A stretch of DNA of 64,000 nt from Lepus europaeus. Lineage: Eukaryota; Chordata; Mammalia; Lagomorpha; Leporidae. The notes beneath the pieces were generated by a model. The model was given only the letters and a program-made list of their open reading frames with translations. It ran no database searches and was not told where the DNA came from. A program made the translations under genes and the position numbers. The stretch is taken from assembly GCF_033115175.1 (NCBI RefSeq), contig NC_084827.1, forward strand, positions 55,303,201 through 55,367,200, in the 5' to 3' direction. This document shows, in pieces, positions 41,531 through 53,700 of the stretch (position 1 is its first letter; every line of letters starts with the position of its first letter).

Positions 41531-44500
41531 TCCCTTTTCCCTTTGCTTCCCTGGGTGGGTGGCTCCTTCTTGGGCGGTGGGGATGCCCTCGAGGGTGGGT
41601 TGTTTGCCTCGCGGTTTCATGTTCGTGTACCTTACCGCCCCCGAATCTGCCGCTCTGTGCTGATTGCCTGTGTTCGGGGCTGGGCTTCGCCAGCATCACC
41701 TGCCTCACCTGAGCGTCCCATTTCCTGCTTTTTGGCACCTGTTTCGGGGGCTCCGTCAGCGCCTGGGACTCAGCCCCCGCGCGCGGTTCGTGTGTATGTG
41801 TTGTCGATGCGCCTCAGGACTTCTCAGCCCGTGTAGAACGAGTCAGTGCTCTGCTGTGATCCATGAGGTGTCTCCAGCCCCACTAAACTTTATTTCCCTT
41901 TGTATATCAGGTTCAACTTACACTTTTCATTCCTCTGGTGCCCCGGATAGCTTCTTGCCTCAGTGCTCATGCGTGTGCTGCTTGTTTTTTTCTGGAATTT
42001 ACTCCCCCCCCCCCCAAGGCAAAATTAGGGAGGAGAGACAGAGCTAGATCTTTAACCCGCTAGTTCGCTCCTCAGATGGCCGCAATGGTCAGGGCTCTGC
42101 CAGGCCAAAGCCAGGAGCCAGGAGCTTCTTCCTGACCTCCCTCGTGGGTGCAGGGGCCCAAGCACTTGGGTCATCCTGGGCTGTCTTCCCAGGTGCATTA
42201 GCAGGGAGCTGGGTCGGAAGTGGAGCAGCCGGGACTTCAACTGGCATGCGTGTGGGATGCTGGCATCTCAGTGGCAGCTTTACCTGCTGGGCCACAGCAC
42301 CCGTCCCTGGAATTTACCTCTTTGCTTGGTTATCTTATATTCCCCTGCTGATCTCACAGTCTAAACCCATCTCTTTCTTGTTAGGTTTGGAGTAGCAAGT
42401 CAACATTTCAAAATTTGTTGTTATTGTTTTTAAAACTCCTCCACTGTGATCCAAACTCCAGTGTTTACATGGTACCTAGCACACAAATGTGCTCAGCATT
42501 TAGGGGCCGGCGCTGTGGCATAGAGGGTAAAGCCCCGGCCTGCAGTGCCAGCATCCCATGTGGGCGCTGGTTTGAGACCTGGCTGCTCCACTTCTGACCC
42601 AGCTCTCTGCAGTGGCTTGGGAAAGCGGTAGAGGTTGGCCCAAGTCCTTGGGCCTCTGCGCCCACATGGGAGACCTGGAGGAAGCCCCTGGCTCCTGGCT
42701 TCAGATCGGCGCAGCTCCAGCTCTACCTCTCTCTGTAACTCTTGTCTTTCAAATAAATAAAAATAAAAATCTTTAAAAACAAAAAGTGCTCAATATATAT
42801 TTGGTAAACTAGCGAAGGTAACTGCCTGACCCTTGTTGTGACTGAGTCTTCATTTTATAGTTTACGTTAACATACATTACCTATTTAAATTTCTATAGTG
42901 TTCCAGTTGATACTGAAGTTGGCTGCCTGGGGAACCTTGTGCTTTCTAGTGACTTCCTGAAGGTCTCACAGAGGACATCAGCTGAAAAGTTAGAATTCAA
43001 ACCTGGTCATTTTTTTGTAAAGGCTCAATCCTTGTGAAGATCATTACTGTTGTATATGAAGGAGTGACAGATAAAGGATGCTATCTAATGTGTTTGTACG
43101 AGTCCATGATGATAATTATGTCGACTCTGTCTGATTTTTGTGTTTAATTCTCTCTAGGAAATCCGAAAAGTTGTACAGAGTTTAGAACAAACAGCCCGAG
43201 AGATTTTAACTCTACTGCAAGGGGTCCATCAGGGTGCTGGGTTTCAGGACAGTAAGTTCTTGGTTTTGATTTTGAAGGTTTTTACTCTGATTTATCGATC
43301 ACTTACTTAGAAAGTTAAACTATTAAGAAGACATTTCACGTCTATCATTTTATTATGAAACGTGGCTATCAGGGTTTATGGAGAGTAAAAATAGGAAAAG
43401 AAGGTGATTTGATCATATTTCAAGTTCAGAATATTTGTTTCAGTTGATTTTCTACTTTTACAATGTGTGGTTTAAATAGGGATGTTCTTTATCATGATGA
43501 AATTCTACTGACAACAATTAGAATTGTTTAATGACCCTTGGGTATTTAAACAGCTTTTCTTTGGCCCTTTGTGTGTGCACATGTGTGTGCAAGCATGCAC
43601 AAGTGTGAGTTCAATCTTTCAGTTTTTAAAAAAAATTTTTAGTTTATTTGAGAGAGTATACCAGAGAATTCTCACATGCTGGTTACTCACTAGTTGCCCA
43701 CAGTGGCCATGGCTGGCCTGGCCTGGGCTGGGACTGGGGTCAGGAGCCAGGAATGCAATCCAGGTCTCCCAGATGGGTGACAAGCCATCACTGCTGCCTC
43801 TCAGGGTGTGCATTAGCAGGAAGCTGGAGTTAGGAGTTAGAGTTTGGAATTAAACCCAAGCAATACAGTGTGGGATATGGGCATCTTAACCATGAACTTA
43901 AATGCCTGCTCCTGAATATCTTTAATATGCATCTGTAAATATAAGGTGGCTAGCATGTTCTGAAATTATCATGTTTCCAGGTAACCCCTTGAGTGAAAAT
44001 CAGGTTTGTCAAGTATAGACATGAGACCTTCATCGTAAGAAGCAGCCAGCATAGCTGAAAGAGCTGGAATACATTTTCAAAGAGAGGGTGATGTAATAAG
44101 GTAGCGTATCACTGGCGGAGCTAGGCCATTTTCTGAGATATGCAGAGTGGGTCAGCCTGGCACAGAATAATTAGTGAAGGCTCTTATTGACCAGCAGTGC
44201 AAGATGCGAGCTGGACGTCCAGTTTTAGCCATCATCTGGGTCTGATTAGCTAGCGCTGGCTCACAGTTCCTTAAGGATGAGGTTGTTGGCAGCAGCTTAG
44301 TTGTGTTTGTTTACTGTTCAGTGTCAGTCAGTAGGGAATCTGGAGATTTTTGAGTGCCAATTTGAAGAGCAAGAGATTCATACAGTTGGTTGTGAAATTA
44401 AAAAGTTATTTCCAAATGGACTGTGTAGATTATTAAGCAAGAACTGTATTGAAGTTGCTGAGATTTTCATTATGTTATTATCTTTTTGATCAGTTCCAAA

Positions 44501-46386
44501 GAGGTGTTTGAAAGCTCGAGAACACTTTGGCACAGTAAAAACACATCTCACATCTCTGAAGACAAAGTTCCCTGCTGAACAGTATTACAGGTTTGTAAGA
44601 AAGCAGTATTATTTTATAACTGTAAATAAAAAAGGGCAGGAGAAAAGTTGTGTGTGCTGAGTGATTGCTTCTGTATGTCTGAATCCCTCTATGTAGAAGA
44701 AACCACAAAAGGAAAAAGAATCAAACTCATAATGGTGACAAAATGGGTGATTTTATTTTTTCTGCTTTTTACTTGCAGAATTGTAAGGAACATGCATCTT
44801 TTGCAACAGAAAAAAAAATTCTGTTGTGAAGCTACATTGAGTTTTCTTGTGAAGCTCCATTAAAGGTAGAGGATCAGGTGGTAGTGTACTTACATGGTAG
44901 TAGAGTTCACCTTAAAACTTGACTTTCACTGCCAGGTGACATATTTAGCTAATGTTTATGCCATATCCTTCAGCTTACAGTGTAGTTAGTTTAAAGATAT
45001 AACATTGTTTTCCGTGCCAGAAGAAAAAATGTTGATTGCTAATGAAAGGAAAGCCCAGGCTGGTGCCACGGCTCACTAGGCTAATTTTCCGCCTGCAGCG
45101 CCAGCACACCAGGTTCTAGTCCCGGTTGGGGCACTGGATTCTGTCCCAGTTGCTCCTCTTCCAGTCCAGCTCTCTGCTGTGGCCCGGGAGGGCAGTGGAG
45201 GATGGCCCAAGTCCTTGGGCCCTGGGAGACCAGGAGAGGCACCTGGCTCCTAGCTTCAGATCAGTGCAGTGCGCTGGCCGCAGTGGCCATTGGGGGGGTG
45301 AACCGACAGAAAAGGAAGACCTTTCTCTCTGTCTCTCTCACTGTCTACTCTGCCTGTCCAAAAAAAAAAAAAAAAAAAAAAAAAAACCAAAAACCTGCAT
45401 TCTGTTTTTTGTCTTTTTTTTAATTTGTTGCAACATTTGAAAATCAGCATAAATATCCAGGTGTTGTATCATTTCCTATTCTTACTCCAGACTTCTAGCT
45501 CCATATCCTCAGGTTTTAAGTCCATCTGCTTAGTAATTGCAAATTTTGTGTAATTTTGTAACTTGGAGTTTTCTTGATACCCTGCACTCATATAAAAAAT
45601 GTAGGAATCAGTTAGGTGTTGAGGCTGGTCTACGACTAGCATTGTCATTAATCTTCATTTACAAATTGTTTTTTTCTTAGAGCAGTGTGGTTCTTACTGA
45701 TAAAATGTGTAAGCATGATTGCACTTGTCATCCATAATCTTCAGCTGCAATTTTTGTATTCATCAAAATGAGATTGTGCTTCTCCTTGATTTAGCTTATA
45801 GGTAAACATAATAGACTTGCACCTGTAGTGCTCTGTCTAGTATAGTTGAGTGTGTATATAATGGGGTCTCACAGGGGATTTTATTTGACAGAGAGTTCCC
45901 TTTCTAACTGTTGGAAGCATGGCTGTGGTTCTGAAGGCCCCTGACCTCGCGCCCTCTCCCGGCTGCCTTTCCTGCAGGTTTCACGAGCACTGGAGGTTTG
46001 TGCTGCAGCGCCTGGTCTTCCTGGCGGCGTTTGTCGTGTATTTGGAAACAGAAACTCTGGTGACCCGAGAAGCAGTGACAGAGATTCTCGGCAGTAAGTG
46101 TCTTCCTTGGTGGGACTGCAGAAGCAGGCATGTCAGCTTGTTTTTGGTAGGAGAAGCTGTTGCTTGTACTTCTGTGAAAACTACATAGAAAGCCAGTTAC
46201 TTGGAAACAAAACATCAGAAACAGGCAGTGGCTCATTTTTACTTGGATGGTTCTCTTAGTTTTTAATATGTAATTTAAAAAATAAGTTCAAGCCTATAGA
46301 AAAACTGAAAGAATAGTACAGTGAACATCTGTGTACGCCTCACACATTTCTACTAATAACATTTGCCACCTCTCCTCAGTCAGTCC

Positions 46387-46422
<36 letters not shown>

Positions 46423-49035
46423 ATTTCAAAGTCAGCTATAGATGTCTGACTTCACCCTTAAATACTTTAGCATGCATCTTCTAACAAAAAGGATATTCTC
46501 TGGCATAACTGGATACTGTTCTTGGTAGTAGCTTTTAAGAGAAGACTAGAAGGAAAAAATGCAAATTTGCTTAAGAGTTCAGAAAAATCCACAGTGAAGT
46601 CCAGTTGCCAAGTGTGTGACAACATTGGAAAGGCAGAAGAGTCATCCCTTCTTCGCTTCACTTTGAGAGAAATCACGTGTTCCTGTTTTTATATCCTTAG
46701 GCTTAAGTTGCATTCCCATGGTGACTTTATTTTGCTATGTTTTCTAGTTGAGCCAGATCGGGAGAAAGGATTTCATCTGGATGTAGAAGATTATCTCTCA
46801 GGAGTTCTAATTCTTGCTAGTGAACTGGTAAGAAGCTCAGTAATTTGGAAGTTGCTTTCTTGATGATCTTGCTTCACTGTCAGTTTCTACAGGAGTGCCC
46901 GAATTCAGGAAGTCCTGGTTCTTTTCTAAGAAATCTGGTGGTTTCCAAGTAGTCACTGATTGTGAACAGGATGTGCTTCAGTTGGCTAGGTATGACAGAA
47001 ATGCCAGCTCGGAACTAGGAGGTAGCTGTGTATACATACTAACATACATTTTTACAAGGTGATCCTTTTCTTTTTAGAGTACCGACAACATAATGTTCCT
47101 GGTAACTGTTAATTCATGCATTTGTTTTGGACACCAATTTACCTATATAACCGCATTAGTTATCTTTTGTTCTCTTAGTCTTTCTTGGGATTATTTTTTT
47201 AGATTTATTTATTTATTTTGAAAGAGTTACATGGAGAGAGGGAGATAGAGATCTTTCATCCAGGGTTTCACTCCCCAGATGGCTATAATGGCTGGGGCTG
47301 GGCCAGGCTAAAACCAGGAACTTCTTTCGGGTCTCCCATGTGGGTGGCAGGGGTCCAAACACTTTTTTTTAAAATTAATTAATTTATTTGAAAGAGTTAC
47401 ACAGTGAGAAGGAGAGGCAGAGAGAGAGGGAGGGAGGGAGGGAGGGAGAGGTCTTCTATCTACTGGTTCACTCCCCAGTTGGTCACAATGGCTGGAGCTG
47501 TGCTGATCTGAAGCCGGGAGCCAGGAGCTTCTTCGGGGTCTCCCACGTGGATTCAGGGGCCCAAGGAGTTGGGCCATCTTCTACTGCTTTCTCAGGCCAT
47601 AGCAGAGAGCTGGATTGGAAGTGGAGCAGCCGGGACTTGAACCTGTGCCCATATTGGATGCTGGCACTGTAGGCGGTGGCTTTACCTGCTACAGCACCAG
47701 AGGGGCCCAAACACTTGCACCATCTTCTACTGCTTTCCTTGGCCTGCTGATAGCAAGAAGCTGGATTGGAAGTGGAGTAGCTGGGACAATAACTGGCACC
47801 CATGTGGGATGCTGGTGTCACAGGTGGTGGCTTTACCCGTTACACCGCAGCATTGGCCCTGGGGAAATTGTCTTATAAAAATTTTTTTTTGAAAAGCCGC
47901 CAGTAGGAGAGTTGAATGTGCCAGGGGCTGTGTAGCTTGCAGAGGTGAACATGTTTACTATTTGGCTTTGTTAGCCACCATGTGCCTGTCCTTGCTCTAG
48001 AAGGCAGGATGATATCTTTGGTCTGTGACCCTTGTGTTCCACAGCTGTTGCTCTAGTTCTGGTCATTTACACCTTCCTTGGAGCCAGCAGAAGGAAATAA
48101 AGGAAAGGGCATGCCCCTCACTTGACCTTGCTTTGAGGTCGTTCCAGCCACTTGTATTTAACATTCCAGTGCCTTTTCTGTTGGAGAGGCAGAGATGGAG
48201 TCCATCCAGGAGGGCACATGTGCAGTGAGAATGTGAGGAATCCTTACCGTGGAAGATGGGAGACACCTAGAGTGCCCCGTCAGTGGTAGTGGTTAAGACC
48301 ACGTGTTGTGAATGCACTAAGCCAATAGTGAGGGAGGTCTGGAAAAGCAGCGGGGTTTTGTGGAGAAGGGGACTCTGGGGTCACTTGTGCTGACTTAACT
48401 TTTAGATGCTTGTTCCTTCTTGTCTGACTGATTTTAGACAGCTGGAGGCATAGCTCACTTGGTGGGCTCAAGAAATCTGACAGTTTGGCTTAGCTTCAAA
48501 GAAATAGTGCTGCTGGGATGGCTCTGTCCTTTTTCCCGTACCTTGCAGCTCATCTTCCAGGTTGACGTGTGCAGGGTTTACACACTTGATTGCACAATGG
48601 CCAGTTTAAGAAATTAGAGAGGTTTTGGAAGATACTAATTATATTGAACCTCTGTGTGGCAGACACTGTCTTTGTTTCCAGGAGATCCTGTTGGTGCTCG
48701 CACATTCCCTGGGGTAGAACCACAGTGGCGCAGCGTGAGTCAGAGATGTGCTGAGGAGGAGCTGCACAGTAACGCCCCCTTGTTTCTCTCTCTGTGTGTA
48801 GTCGAGGCTCTCCGTCAACAGCGTGACTGCTGGAGACTATTCCCGGCCCCTGCACATCTCCACCTTTATCAATGAGCTGGATTCCGGATTCCGCCTTCTC
48901 AACTTGAAGAACGACTCCCTGAGAAAGCGCTACGACGGCTTGAAGTATGACGTGAAGAAAGTAGAGGAGGTGGTCTACGATCTCTCCATCCGGGGCTTTA
49001 ATAAGGAGACAGCTGCAGCTTCTGTTGAGAAATAG
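41445..49035 (+). CDS. TSN: TSN, translin (6 coding exons, 228 aa)
   Basis: The joined coding exons are 41445-41510, 43158-43251, 44494-44590, 45978-46093, 46748-46827 and 48802-49035. They give exactly 228 residues, the human length, from MSVSEIFVELQGF to AAASVEK. The fold is all-helical. Translin binds single-stranded nucleic acid as an octamer and combines with TRAX as C3PO, in which TRAX carries the catalytic acids. The basic RNA-binding segment RFHEHWR (86-92), Cys58 and the C-terminal leucine-rich helix are intact. The only difference I see from the human protein as I remember it is Ser225 instead of Cys225. Intron 1 appears to have a GC donor; the other four are GT-AG. Confidence 0.97.
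42003..42306 (-). mobile_element. C-SINE in TSN intron 1
   Basis: Inverted, flanked by CTGGAATTTAC (41992-42002 and 42307-42317). Its tail side is an unusual run of 12 C (42004-42015) instead of poly(T). Confidence 0.92.
42503..42780 (+). mobile_element. C-SINE in TSN intron 1
   Basis: GGGGCCGGCGCTGTGGCATA to AAATAAATAAAAATAAAAATC. The stretch between GGCGCAGCTCCAG and the CT block is deleted. Confidence 0.92.
43158..43251 (+). CDS. TSN: TSN coding exon 2
   Basis: The exon encodes 31 residues, EIRKVVQSLEQ to HQGAGFQD, plus one base of the Ile54 codon. The acceptor is a TCTCTCTAG tract and the donor is GTAAGT. Confidence 0.95.
43625..43913 (-). mobile_element. C-SINE in TSN intron 2, old
   Basis: Inverted, much worn: TTTAGTTTATTTGAGAGAG, GGCCTGGGCTGGGACTGG, CTGCCTCTCAGGGTGTGC. 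Confidence 0.78.
44494..44590 (+). CDS. TSN: TSN coding exon 3
   Basis: The exon completes Ile54, then encodes PKRCLKAREHFG to AEQYY plus two bases of Arg86. It carries Cys58 and the basic KR..KAR segment implicated in nucleic-acid binding. The donor is GTTTGT. Confidence 0.95.
45058..45387 (+). mobile_element. C-SINE, poly(A)-tailed subfamily, in TSN intron 3
   Basis: Head GGCTGGTGCCACGGCTCACT; ends CTCTGCCTGTCC and more than 25 A. It sits in sense orientation about 590 bp before exon 4. Confidence 0.93.
45978..46093 (+). CDS. TSN: TSN coding exon 4
   Basis: The exon finishes Arg86 and encodes FHEHWRFVLQ to REAVTEILG, then the first base of Ile125. It includes most of the RNA-binding RFHEHWR motif. 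The donor is GTAAGT. Confidence 0.95.
46390..46420. repeat. (GA)n microsatellite in TSN intron 4
   Basis: About 14 GA units with no SINE around them. Confidence 0.9.
46748..46827 (+). CDS. TSN: TSN coding exon 5
   Basis: The exon completes Ile125 and encodes 26 residues, EPDREKGFHLDVED to LILASEL. It ends in phase 0 at a GTAAGA donor. Confidence 0.95.
47196..47864 (-). mobile_element. C-SINE in TSN intron 5, split by a nested C-SINE
   Basis: The outer inverted copy lies at 47196-47363 and resumes at 47701-47864 (head TTACACCGCAGCATTGGCCC). Confidence 0.88.
47364..47700 (-). mobile_element. C-SINE nested in another C-SINE
   Basis: Inner inverted copy flanked by AGGGGTCCAAACACT (47349-47363) and AGGGGCCCAAACACT (47701-47715); (GGGA)n patch at 47428-47448. 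Confidence 0.93.
48802..49035 (+). CDS. TSN: TSN coding exon 6 and stop
   Basis: The exon encodes 77 residues, SRLSVNSVTAGDYS to NKETAAASVEK, then TAG at 49033-49035. It holds the C-terminal helices used for oligomerisation. Ser225 stands where human has Cys225. The acceptor follows a CT/GT-rich tract. Confidence 0.96.
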   Translation, partial: SRLSVNSVTAGDYSRPLHISTFINELDSGFRLLNLKNDSLRKRYDGLKYDVKKVEEVVYDLSIRGFNKETAAASVEK

Positions 49036-51815
49036 GAGGCTCCCCCTGCTCCTGGCCTGGCTGACCTCACGGTGGCCCGGGGAGGGTGAGCAGAGAGTGC
49101 CTCTTATGGTAGTTAGGACTCCCAGTTGCTAAACACTGCGCTTTATTTTCTTAACCAGTTGTGTGGTGTGCGCATCAGAATTGAAACATTTTTTGGGGTT
49201 AAAAAAATAGCCTTTACATGGACAGAATTTTCTTTGTTATTTCAGTGGATTTGCTCAGTTATTCAGTGTATTTCAGTTCTGTCAACAAGTATAAATGTCA
49301 GTCTCGTGGTGAAGTTGCTTTCTGGCATACCTGACTGTACTGATGGAAAAGCCCGTTATTTCTGTGTGATTCTCCCGGATTCGATGCTTGATGTTTTCTC
49401 TATCCAAGTTAGCCATCCACCCCAGGATGCAAACAATTAAAGAGGATGATTGCCAAGCAAGGAAAACTCCCTCTCTTCTTTTAAGCCTTGTGAATAAATG
49501 AGATACTGACTTTTTTTTTTTGGTCAAGGGAGTTATATCCTTGAATTCCTTTTCACTGCCATCAAAATCCAAAACTGAAAAATCAGGCTAAACAGATTAT
49601 TTTGGAAAGTTCTTGCATTAGAGGGATTTAGTAAATGTCTTACCATTTGGTTCTGCCAGGTGGGGAGCAGGACTTAGCATTTTAAAACACCTCTGCTTTC
49701 TGATTCTGCCTTAACATTCTGCTATTGCAGCAATTAAAATCGTCTTCACACGTGGCTTGAACTAACACTTCATGTGATATATTCCTAAGCTGGGAAATTT
49801 TTTTCCTAGCAGCCAGCTAGACTGTTGGGTCTGGGAGTATAAAGCCTCCCACGTGAATTTAAAAGTTAGCAGTACCCCAGCCAGTGTGTTCTTAAAGAAA
49901 AATGCTATGCTTTGGCAGAAAGGTAAAATCCCTGGATTAAAAAAACAAAGCTTGATTTGGTAACATTTTTAACAGTAGGAAGTTTTAAGCTGTTGAAGGC
50001 CATCTCTACAGTCAGGTTTTGCATCCACAGTTTGGGGCCAGTCATGTATATTTTATTGGTCCCTCCTCCACCTCCTCCTTCTCCTCACTTTCAGCTAGCA
50101 CTAAGAATCCTTGCCAGGTAACTCTTGCTGCTGAATTGAATTGATGAAAGTGGTGACTTAATCCACAGTTATTTGGCACTGAAGGGAAGGTGCTAGTGCT
50201 TCCTAGAGTAATGTGAAGTGTTTAGAAGTATCACTTCCTAGTACCAATGTGTATAGTGGAATATCGGGCATTACCTCCACATTTGTATCAGGCCCAGGGA
50301 AAGGCTGACTGCAGTTTACATCATGAGGAAAGAGGCAGGAGTGAGGCATGAGTCTCTCTACATTGGGTTTTAGAACAGTGTTCTTGACAGCTCTTTATGA
50401 GGGGAGTTTGTAGAAAGAAAAAGATGTTAGGTTCTTAAGCGTGCCTAGGGTGGTCACTTAAAATGTGCAGTAATAGCACTGCCTGGATTGAGCAAGAAGG
50501 CTTTCAGTTACAGGAGCCAGCCTAGGCAGTGAGTTTGATGACAGTTTTGTCTCTTAAGTGTTGATTCTGCTTGAAAATGCTGAAGTTCTGGCCAGAGTGG
50601 CTTTCAGTTGTAACACACACAGTTCAAGTGCAGGAGCACGGTCTGGCCCTGTAGTGTCATGTGAGAATGTAGAACGTGTCATGTGTGGAATTATGCAGTT
50701 GTGTTTGTTGCTGGCTTGTTGTAAAGCAATAAAAACAACCTTTTTTTGGGTCCTTTGTACCTTGGTGTGCTGCTGCTTTGAGAACTCTTCTATGTGGAAA
50801 ATAAATACTGACTATTTTTTGAGGCTGAAAATGACCAGGGTGACACAGGGGGGACAAACACACACATACTGCTGTTGCAATGTTTACACTAAGCAGAGAC
50901 ACCATCACTCAGCTCTTCCTTGTAATGTGTAGGTTATATTTGTGTGGTCTGCTTTCAACTGAAGATGTTGAAAAAACCTTGGCTGTAGTTTTAGTCCATC
51001 AGAATTCTTTTTCAATTTTTAGAAAATGAAGCAGATTAGAGGAAGTAGAGATGAATTAGGTCATGCTTTTTTCACAGATTTAAAATGAAAGAGCCAGTCG
51101 TAAATTTGTGGGGACATTTGCCCTGCCTTAAACTTGGGTCGTGGTATGAGCAGTGCTTAAGGCAATTTAATACAGAAGGGGAGCTTTGGCAGTATTTTGA
51201 GGCCTCTGCTTAAAACAAGTGAGTAGAGAGATGAGAAACATGAAGTTTGCTACTGGCGTGGTTAAGTACCTAGAAATTCGAGCTGTATCGATCTGGACTA
51301 AACTATTTTTATTCCTTTTCCAGTAGAGCCTCATTGCCATGTCTGACATTCAAAACAGGACTTTCCTTGAGCCTGAAATAATTTGGGTATTCTTTGTATG
51401 CACTGTAACCATTCATGAAACAAAAATCGACAGTCTCACTTCTCCCTGATGATGATAACAATGACAGCCATTTGGGGGAGGTAAAATTGTCAGTGGTTCA
51501 GTGAACATGGGGCGATGGGGAGGGTGGCACCTGGCCACCTGGTGATCAGGTGGGTTTGGGTGCTGTGAATGGGGTAGGCATGGAGCAGGCAAGGCCTGTG
51601 TGGAGGGTGCTCTGTTCTGTCGCCTTGGGAGTCCTTCAAGGGTTTTGAGTAGAGGAAGACACACACGCCCATGAAAACATGTGGCATGCCTAAGCAAAAA
51701 AAGGTAGGCTTGGCAGAGAAAGCGACAGAGTAACTGATTTACTCCTGCCCTTTCACCAGCCACGATCACGTGTCATGTAATATGAATAAATGTTACCCGC
51801 AGCCATCTACCCGGG
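49036..51815 (+). other. TSN 3' UTR with alternative poly(A) signals
   Basis: This is a repeat-poor stretch after the TSN stop, consistent with a long 3' UTR. Sense AATAAA signals lie at 49493-49498, 50728-50733, 50800-50805 and 51785-51790. The pair near 50.73-50.80 kb is followed by GT-rich sequence. The mRNA end therefore lies somewhere between about 49.5 and 51.8 kb, and more than one site may be used. Confidence 0.6.
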
Positions 51816-52880
51816 CTGGAGTTCTGCATCTGTCCATCACAGCTGTGTGTGTCTGACAGAGTGGAGATCTGGAGGTACTGGCTGCACTTGCCAGCCAGGC
51901 GAGTTCAAACATTGGAAGAGACCCCCCTTCAGCCACAGCCTTGGTGTCAGGCCTTCCACTGGTGAACCCGTTACCCACCCTGACAGTGAAAGTGAGGCTG
52001 GCGTGCTTTTCACTGTTGGGAAGCGCAAAGAACGGGCTGAGGTTTTTGCTTTCCTAAAGATTGCAAGATTGCTGTGATCATTAAGGGTTGGTTATGCAGC
52101 ACAGTACTTTGATAAGCTGTTAGACCCAGAACCCATGTAACCAAGACAAAGACTCAAAATGGATCAGTGTTAAAACTTAGCCTTTTGGCTTTATTTTTTT
52201 GTACCTAGAAGTTAACTTTCAAATCACCAAGAGATAGGACAAAGGATCAGCAGGAGTGGACTCAGGTTCTGTCCCTTAAACTGGGTGTGGGAAGGTTTGG
52301 CCATTATCTTCCTGAGATTGATATGGGCGGTAGCGAGGAAACCACAGGAGTCTTGCTCGGAATGTTGTGTGGTCAGGGCGCCCTCCCATGCTTGGTGTAC
52401 AGTCCAGCCCTCCAAGGGCTCAACTATATTGGTTAACAGAACTGACCAAACAGATACTTGCCATCAAGCAGCTCTGACCTTTCTTACACTAAAAACAGCC
52501 TGGAAATGTATTTCCCCAAGTACCTTCATGGAGGAACAACAAGGAAGCATGGTTGGCACAAGCGTTTTGTGAGATGACTAAAAAAGGAGAGCTTTGGCTT
52601 TAATCCTTATTTTTGAATACATGCTGGAAAGGGGGAAAGGAACAGTTGATATTGCCTGGTACGGGTAGGGATTGTGGAAACACTTTTTGGAGCAGTTTTA
52701 AATGTGCATGCCGTTGCTTTATGATAGGTTTTATGCTTTTCTCTTGTTGATTTGTATTACTATAATTAAAATAATTATGGAATCAAAATTTGGGAATGAC
52801 GAATCATAAAGATGCATTTATATTTTTGCACTGTGATTTATCCTAAATGTATTACTGATTTAAAAAATTTGTTTTTCTTT
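51816..52880. other. Unassigned sequence downstream of TSN
   Basis: No repeat or gene recognised; the open frames (up to 95 codons) overlap on both strands without features. Confidence 0.35.
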
Positions 52881-53210
52881 GGAGTCAGGCATTTGACACA
52901 GCAGTTAAGACAATGCTCAGGATACCCACATCCCATATTGGAGTGCCTGGGTTCGAGTCCTGGCTCCACTTTTGATTTCAGCTTCCTGCTAATGCTCACC
53001 CTGGGAGCTAGCAGCTGATAGCTCAAGTACATGAGTCCATGCCTCCCATGTGGGAGACCCAGATGGGGTTCCAGGCTCCTGCCTTCAGCCTGGCCCAGCC
53101 CTGGCTGTTGTGGCCATTTGGAGAGTGAAACAGTGAGTGGAAGATTGTCTCTCTGTCTCTGTTTTTGTCTGTCTCTGTAACTCTGCCTTTCAAATAAACA
53201 AATCTTTTTT
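52881..53210 (+). mobile_element. C-SINE, old
   Basis: GGAGTCAGGCATTTGACACAG to CTTTCAAATAAACAAATC; carries the old-subfamily phrase GATACCCACATCCCATATTGG. Confidence 0.82.
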
Positions 53211-53469
53211 AAAAATTCTGTTATTTCATCTGAATTTTTGAGCTGTACTGTGACTCATTCATTCTGTGTGACTTCTAGGCCAATGGAGGAAGGGGCCATA
53301 TTCCTCAGCCTGTCCTCTCTTCCCTGTCATCCCCTCGCATGCTTGTTGGCCTGTTCCCCAGCCTTGAATTCTTATCCCTGCTTCCATGTCTCAGTATCAG
53401 GCGTTCAAGACCCATCTTATGCTTCTGGGGAAGTCAGTCTGGCAAGTTCTCAAAAGTGTCACTGTGTGA

Positions 53470-53700
53470 CAGCTATTCCATTCTAGAGATATACTCCAGA
53501 GAATTGAAAACCTTACTTTCACACAAAATGAAATGTTCATAGCAGCGTCATGTGCTATACCTGGAGTAGCAACAATCTGAATGCTCATCAGCTGGTGAAT
53601 GGATAACAAATGTGGTATAGCCATGCAATGGAACATTGTGCGCAAGCCAGGAGATGAAGCCCTGACGTATGCCACCACAAAGCCAACCACAGAAGACCAC
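53470..53700 (+). mobile_element. Ancient L1 3' ORF2 fragment
   Basis: TGAATGCTCATCAGCTGGTG, AATGGATAACAAATGTGGTA and GCCATGCAATGGAACATTGT match the mammalian L1 phrase for 'caactggtgaatggataaacaaa'. Strongly diverged, predating the L1 copies above. Confidence 0.75.

Noticed and set aside
41316-41738. A 140-codon minus-strand open frame over TSN exon 1
   Set aside because: CpG-island antisense frame, no recognisable product; a divergent noncoding transcript cannot be excluded.
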